From an uncultured Coriobacteriaceae bacterium (GTDB lineage Bacteria > Actinomycetota > Coriobacteriia > Coriobacteriales > Atopobiaceae), in assembly GCA_902766805.1 (NCBI GenBank), contig CACXFF010000301.1, positions 1 to 5,465 of the forward strand: DNA of 5,465 bases. The letters run 5' to 3'. Positions within the stretch are counted from its first letter, which is position 1; each line of letters starts with the position of its first letter. Under the pieces are notes generated by a model that had not been told where the DNA came from, did no database searches, and saw only the letters and a list, made by a program, of their open reading frames with translations. Positions 4,648-5,465 of this stretch are shown here, piece by piece. A program made the position numbers and the translations under genes.

Positions 4648-5462
4648 TGGGCGAACGGCAGATGCTTGCGGGCATCCCCGTGGAGATAGTGCGCAAGCGC
4701 ATCAAGAACGTCTACGTGCGGGTCGTCCCGCCCGACGGCCATGTGGTTGTCTCTTGTAGCCAACGCGTGCCCATGGCCGAGCTCGAGCGCTTCGTCGGCG
4801 AACACCGTGACTGGATCGCCCGCCAACAGGCGCAGCTTGTCGCCCATCCAGCGCCCGTCCCACGCTCCTGCGTGACGGGCGAGGAGCTATACCTGTGGGG
4901 TCAGCGCCTGGCGCTGGTGGTGGAGGAGGGCGCCCGCTTTGGCATGCGCCTGGAACTCGAGGAGCCCCTCCGCTCGTGGCTGCCCGGCACGACTGGCTTC
5001 GGCGAGTTCCGTGAGGAACTGCCCGAGCTGCTCGGACGCGGCGCGCTGGCTCGGACGGAAAGCGTGGCGGGCGTCGCGCGGCTGCGCGTGCCGCAGGGGC
5101 GCGATGACGAGGCGCGGCGGCGTTGGCTACGCGGCTGGTACCGGGGCCAGCTGCAGGCCGTGGCTCAGGAGTTCGTTCCCTGGTGGGAGCAGCGCACGGG
5201 CCTGCGCTGCTCGTCGTGGTCTCAGCGCTGGATGACGTCGCGCTGGGGCACCTGCAACACGCGCAGCGGCCACATCCTGCTCAACACACAGCTCGCCAAG
5301 CACCCCCTGGAGTCGCTGGACTACGTGGTGCTGCACGAGATCTGCCACCTGCGTGTGCCCAACCACGGGCCGGCGTTCCACGCGCTGCTCGACCGACACA
5401 TGCCCGACTGGCGCGCACGGCGGCGCGCGCTCAACGAACGCAGCTTCCCCTGGTCCGAGTAA
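4647..5462 (+). CDS. YgjP/DUF45-family zinc metallopeptidase
   Basis: The protein has 271 residues. It opens with a beta-rich region (IPVEIVRKRIKNVYVRVVPP) typical of the DUF45 N-terminus and carries the family block near the C-terminus: SRWGTCNTRSGHILLNTQL (198-216), LDYVVLHEICHLRVPNHG (224-241) and MPDW (252-255). His230 and His234 of HEICH, with Glu231 as catalytic base and His240 in NHG, match the zinc ligands of the family. It has no signal peptide or membrane segment, so it should be cytoplasmic. The natural substrate of YgjP-type proteins is poorly known. The middle (about 95-165) is longer and more charged than in compact family members. ATG 4647 overlaps the previous stop (TGATG) with GAGG four bases before it, so translation is probably coupled; ATG 4662 is a weaker alternative start. 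TAA ends the gene three bases before the window edge. Confidence 0.9.
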   Translation: MGERQMLAGIPVEIVRKRIKNVYVRVVPPDGHVVVSCSQRVPMAELERFVGEHRDWIARQQAQLVAHPAPVPRSCVTGEELYLWGQRLALVVEEGARFGMRLELEEPLRSWLPGTTGFGEFREELPELLGRGALARTESVAGVARLRVPQGRDDEARRRWLRGWYRGQLQAVAQEFVPWWEQRTGLRCSSWSQRWMTSRWGTCNTRSGHILLNTQLAKHPLESLDYVVLHEICHLRVPNHGPAFHALLDRHMPDWRARRRALNERSFPWSE

Positions 5463-5465
5463 GCC

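Overview
The window reads as chromosomal DNA of a high-GC Gram-positive bacterium. Codons end mostly in G or C, ribosome binding sites are strong GGAG/AAGG types, and a secreted protein carries GW...WYYL cell-wall-binding repeats. Together these point to an Actinomycetota of the Coriobacteriia type (Olsenella/Atopobium/Collinsella-like). That placement is inferred from protein style, not from a marker gene.

Layout. (1) 1-300, minus: the first 100 codons of an iron-dependent alcohol dehydrogenase of the FucO (lactaldehyde reductase) type, cut by the window edge. (2) 301-824: a 524-base divergent intergenic region with no convincing gene. It holds an elaborate nested stem (517-574) with a possible pseudoknot, a T-tract at 710-716, and two tandem hairpins (758-796) just before the next ribosome binding site. 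(3) 825-1838, plus: a secreted wall-binding protein with five exact 20-residue repeats and a C-terminal lysozyme-like domain, followed by a strong UUCG-loop terminator (1870-1900). (4) 2048-2683, plus: pyrE, orotate phosphoribosyltransferase, alone on its transcript as far as can be seen. (5) 2701-3582, minus: a Cof-type HAD-IIB phosphatase converging on pyrE with only 17 bases between the stop codons. (6) 3757-4647 and 4647-5462, plus: a membrane-anchored spermidine-synthase-fold protein whose stop overlaps the start of a YgjP/DUF45 zinc metallopeptidase, a probable two-gene operon.

The genes do not form one pathway. The window is mostly housekeeping or metabolic genes plus one cell-wall enzyme. 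No phage, transposon, CRISPR or defence gene is visible. The least explained parts are non-coding: the structured 503-574 element and the leader downstream of it, a hairpin whose loop is complementary to a downstream segment ahead of pyrE, and the alternating AGGCTC/GAGCCT block ahead of the spermidine-synthase-like gene. All RNA structures were worked out by hand from base pairing and have no comparative support.
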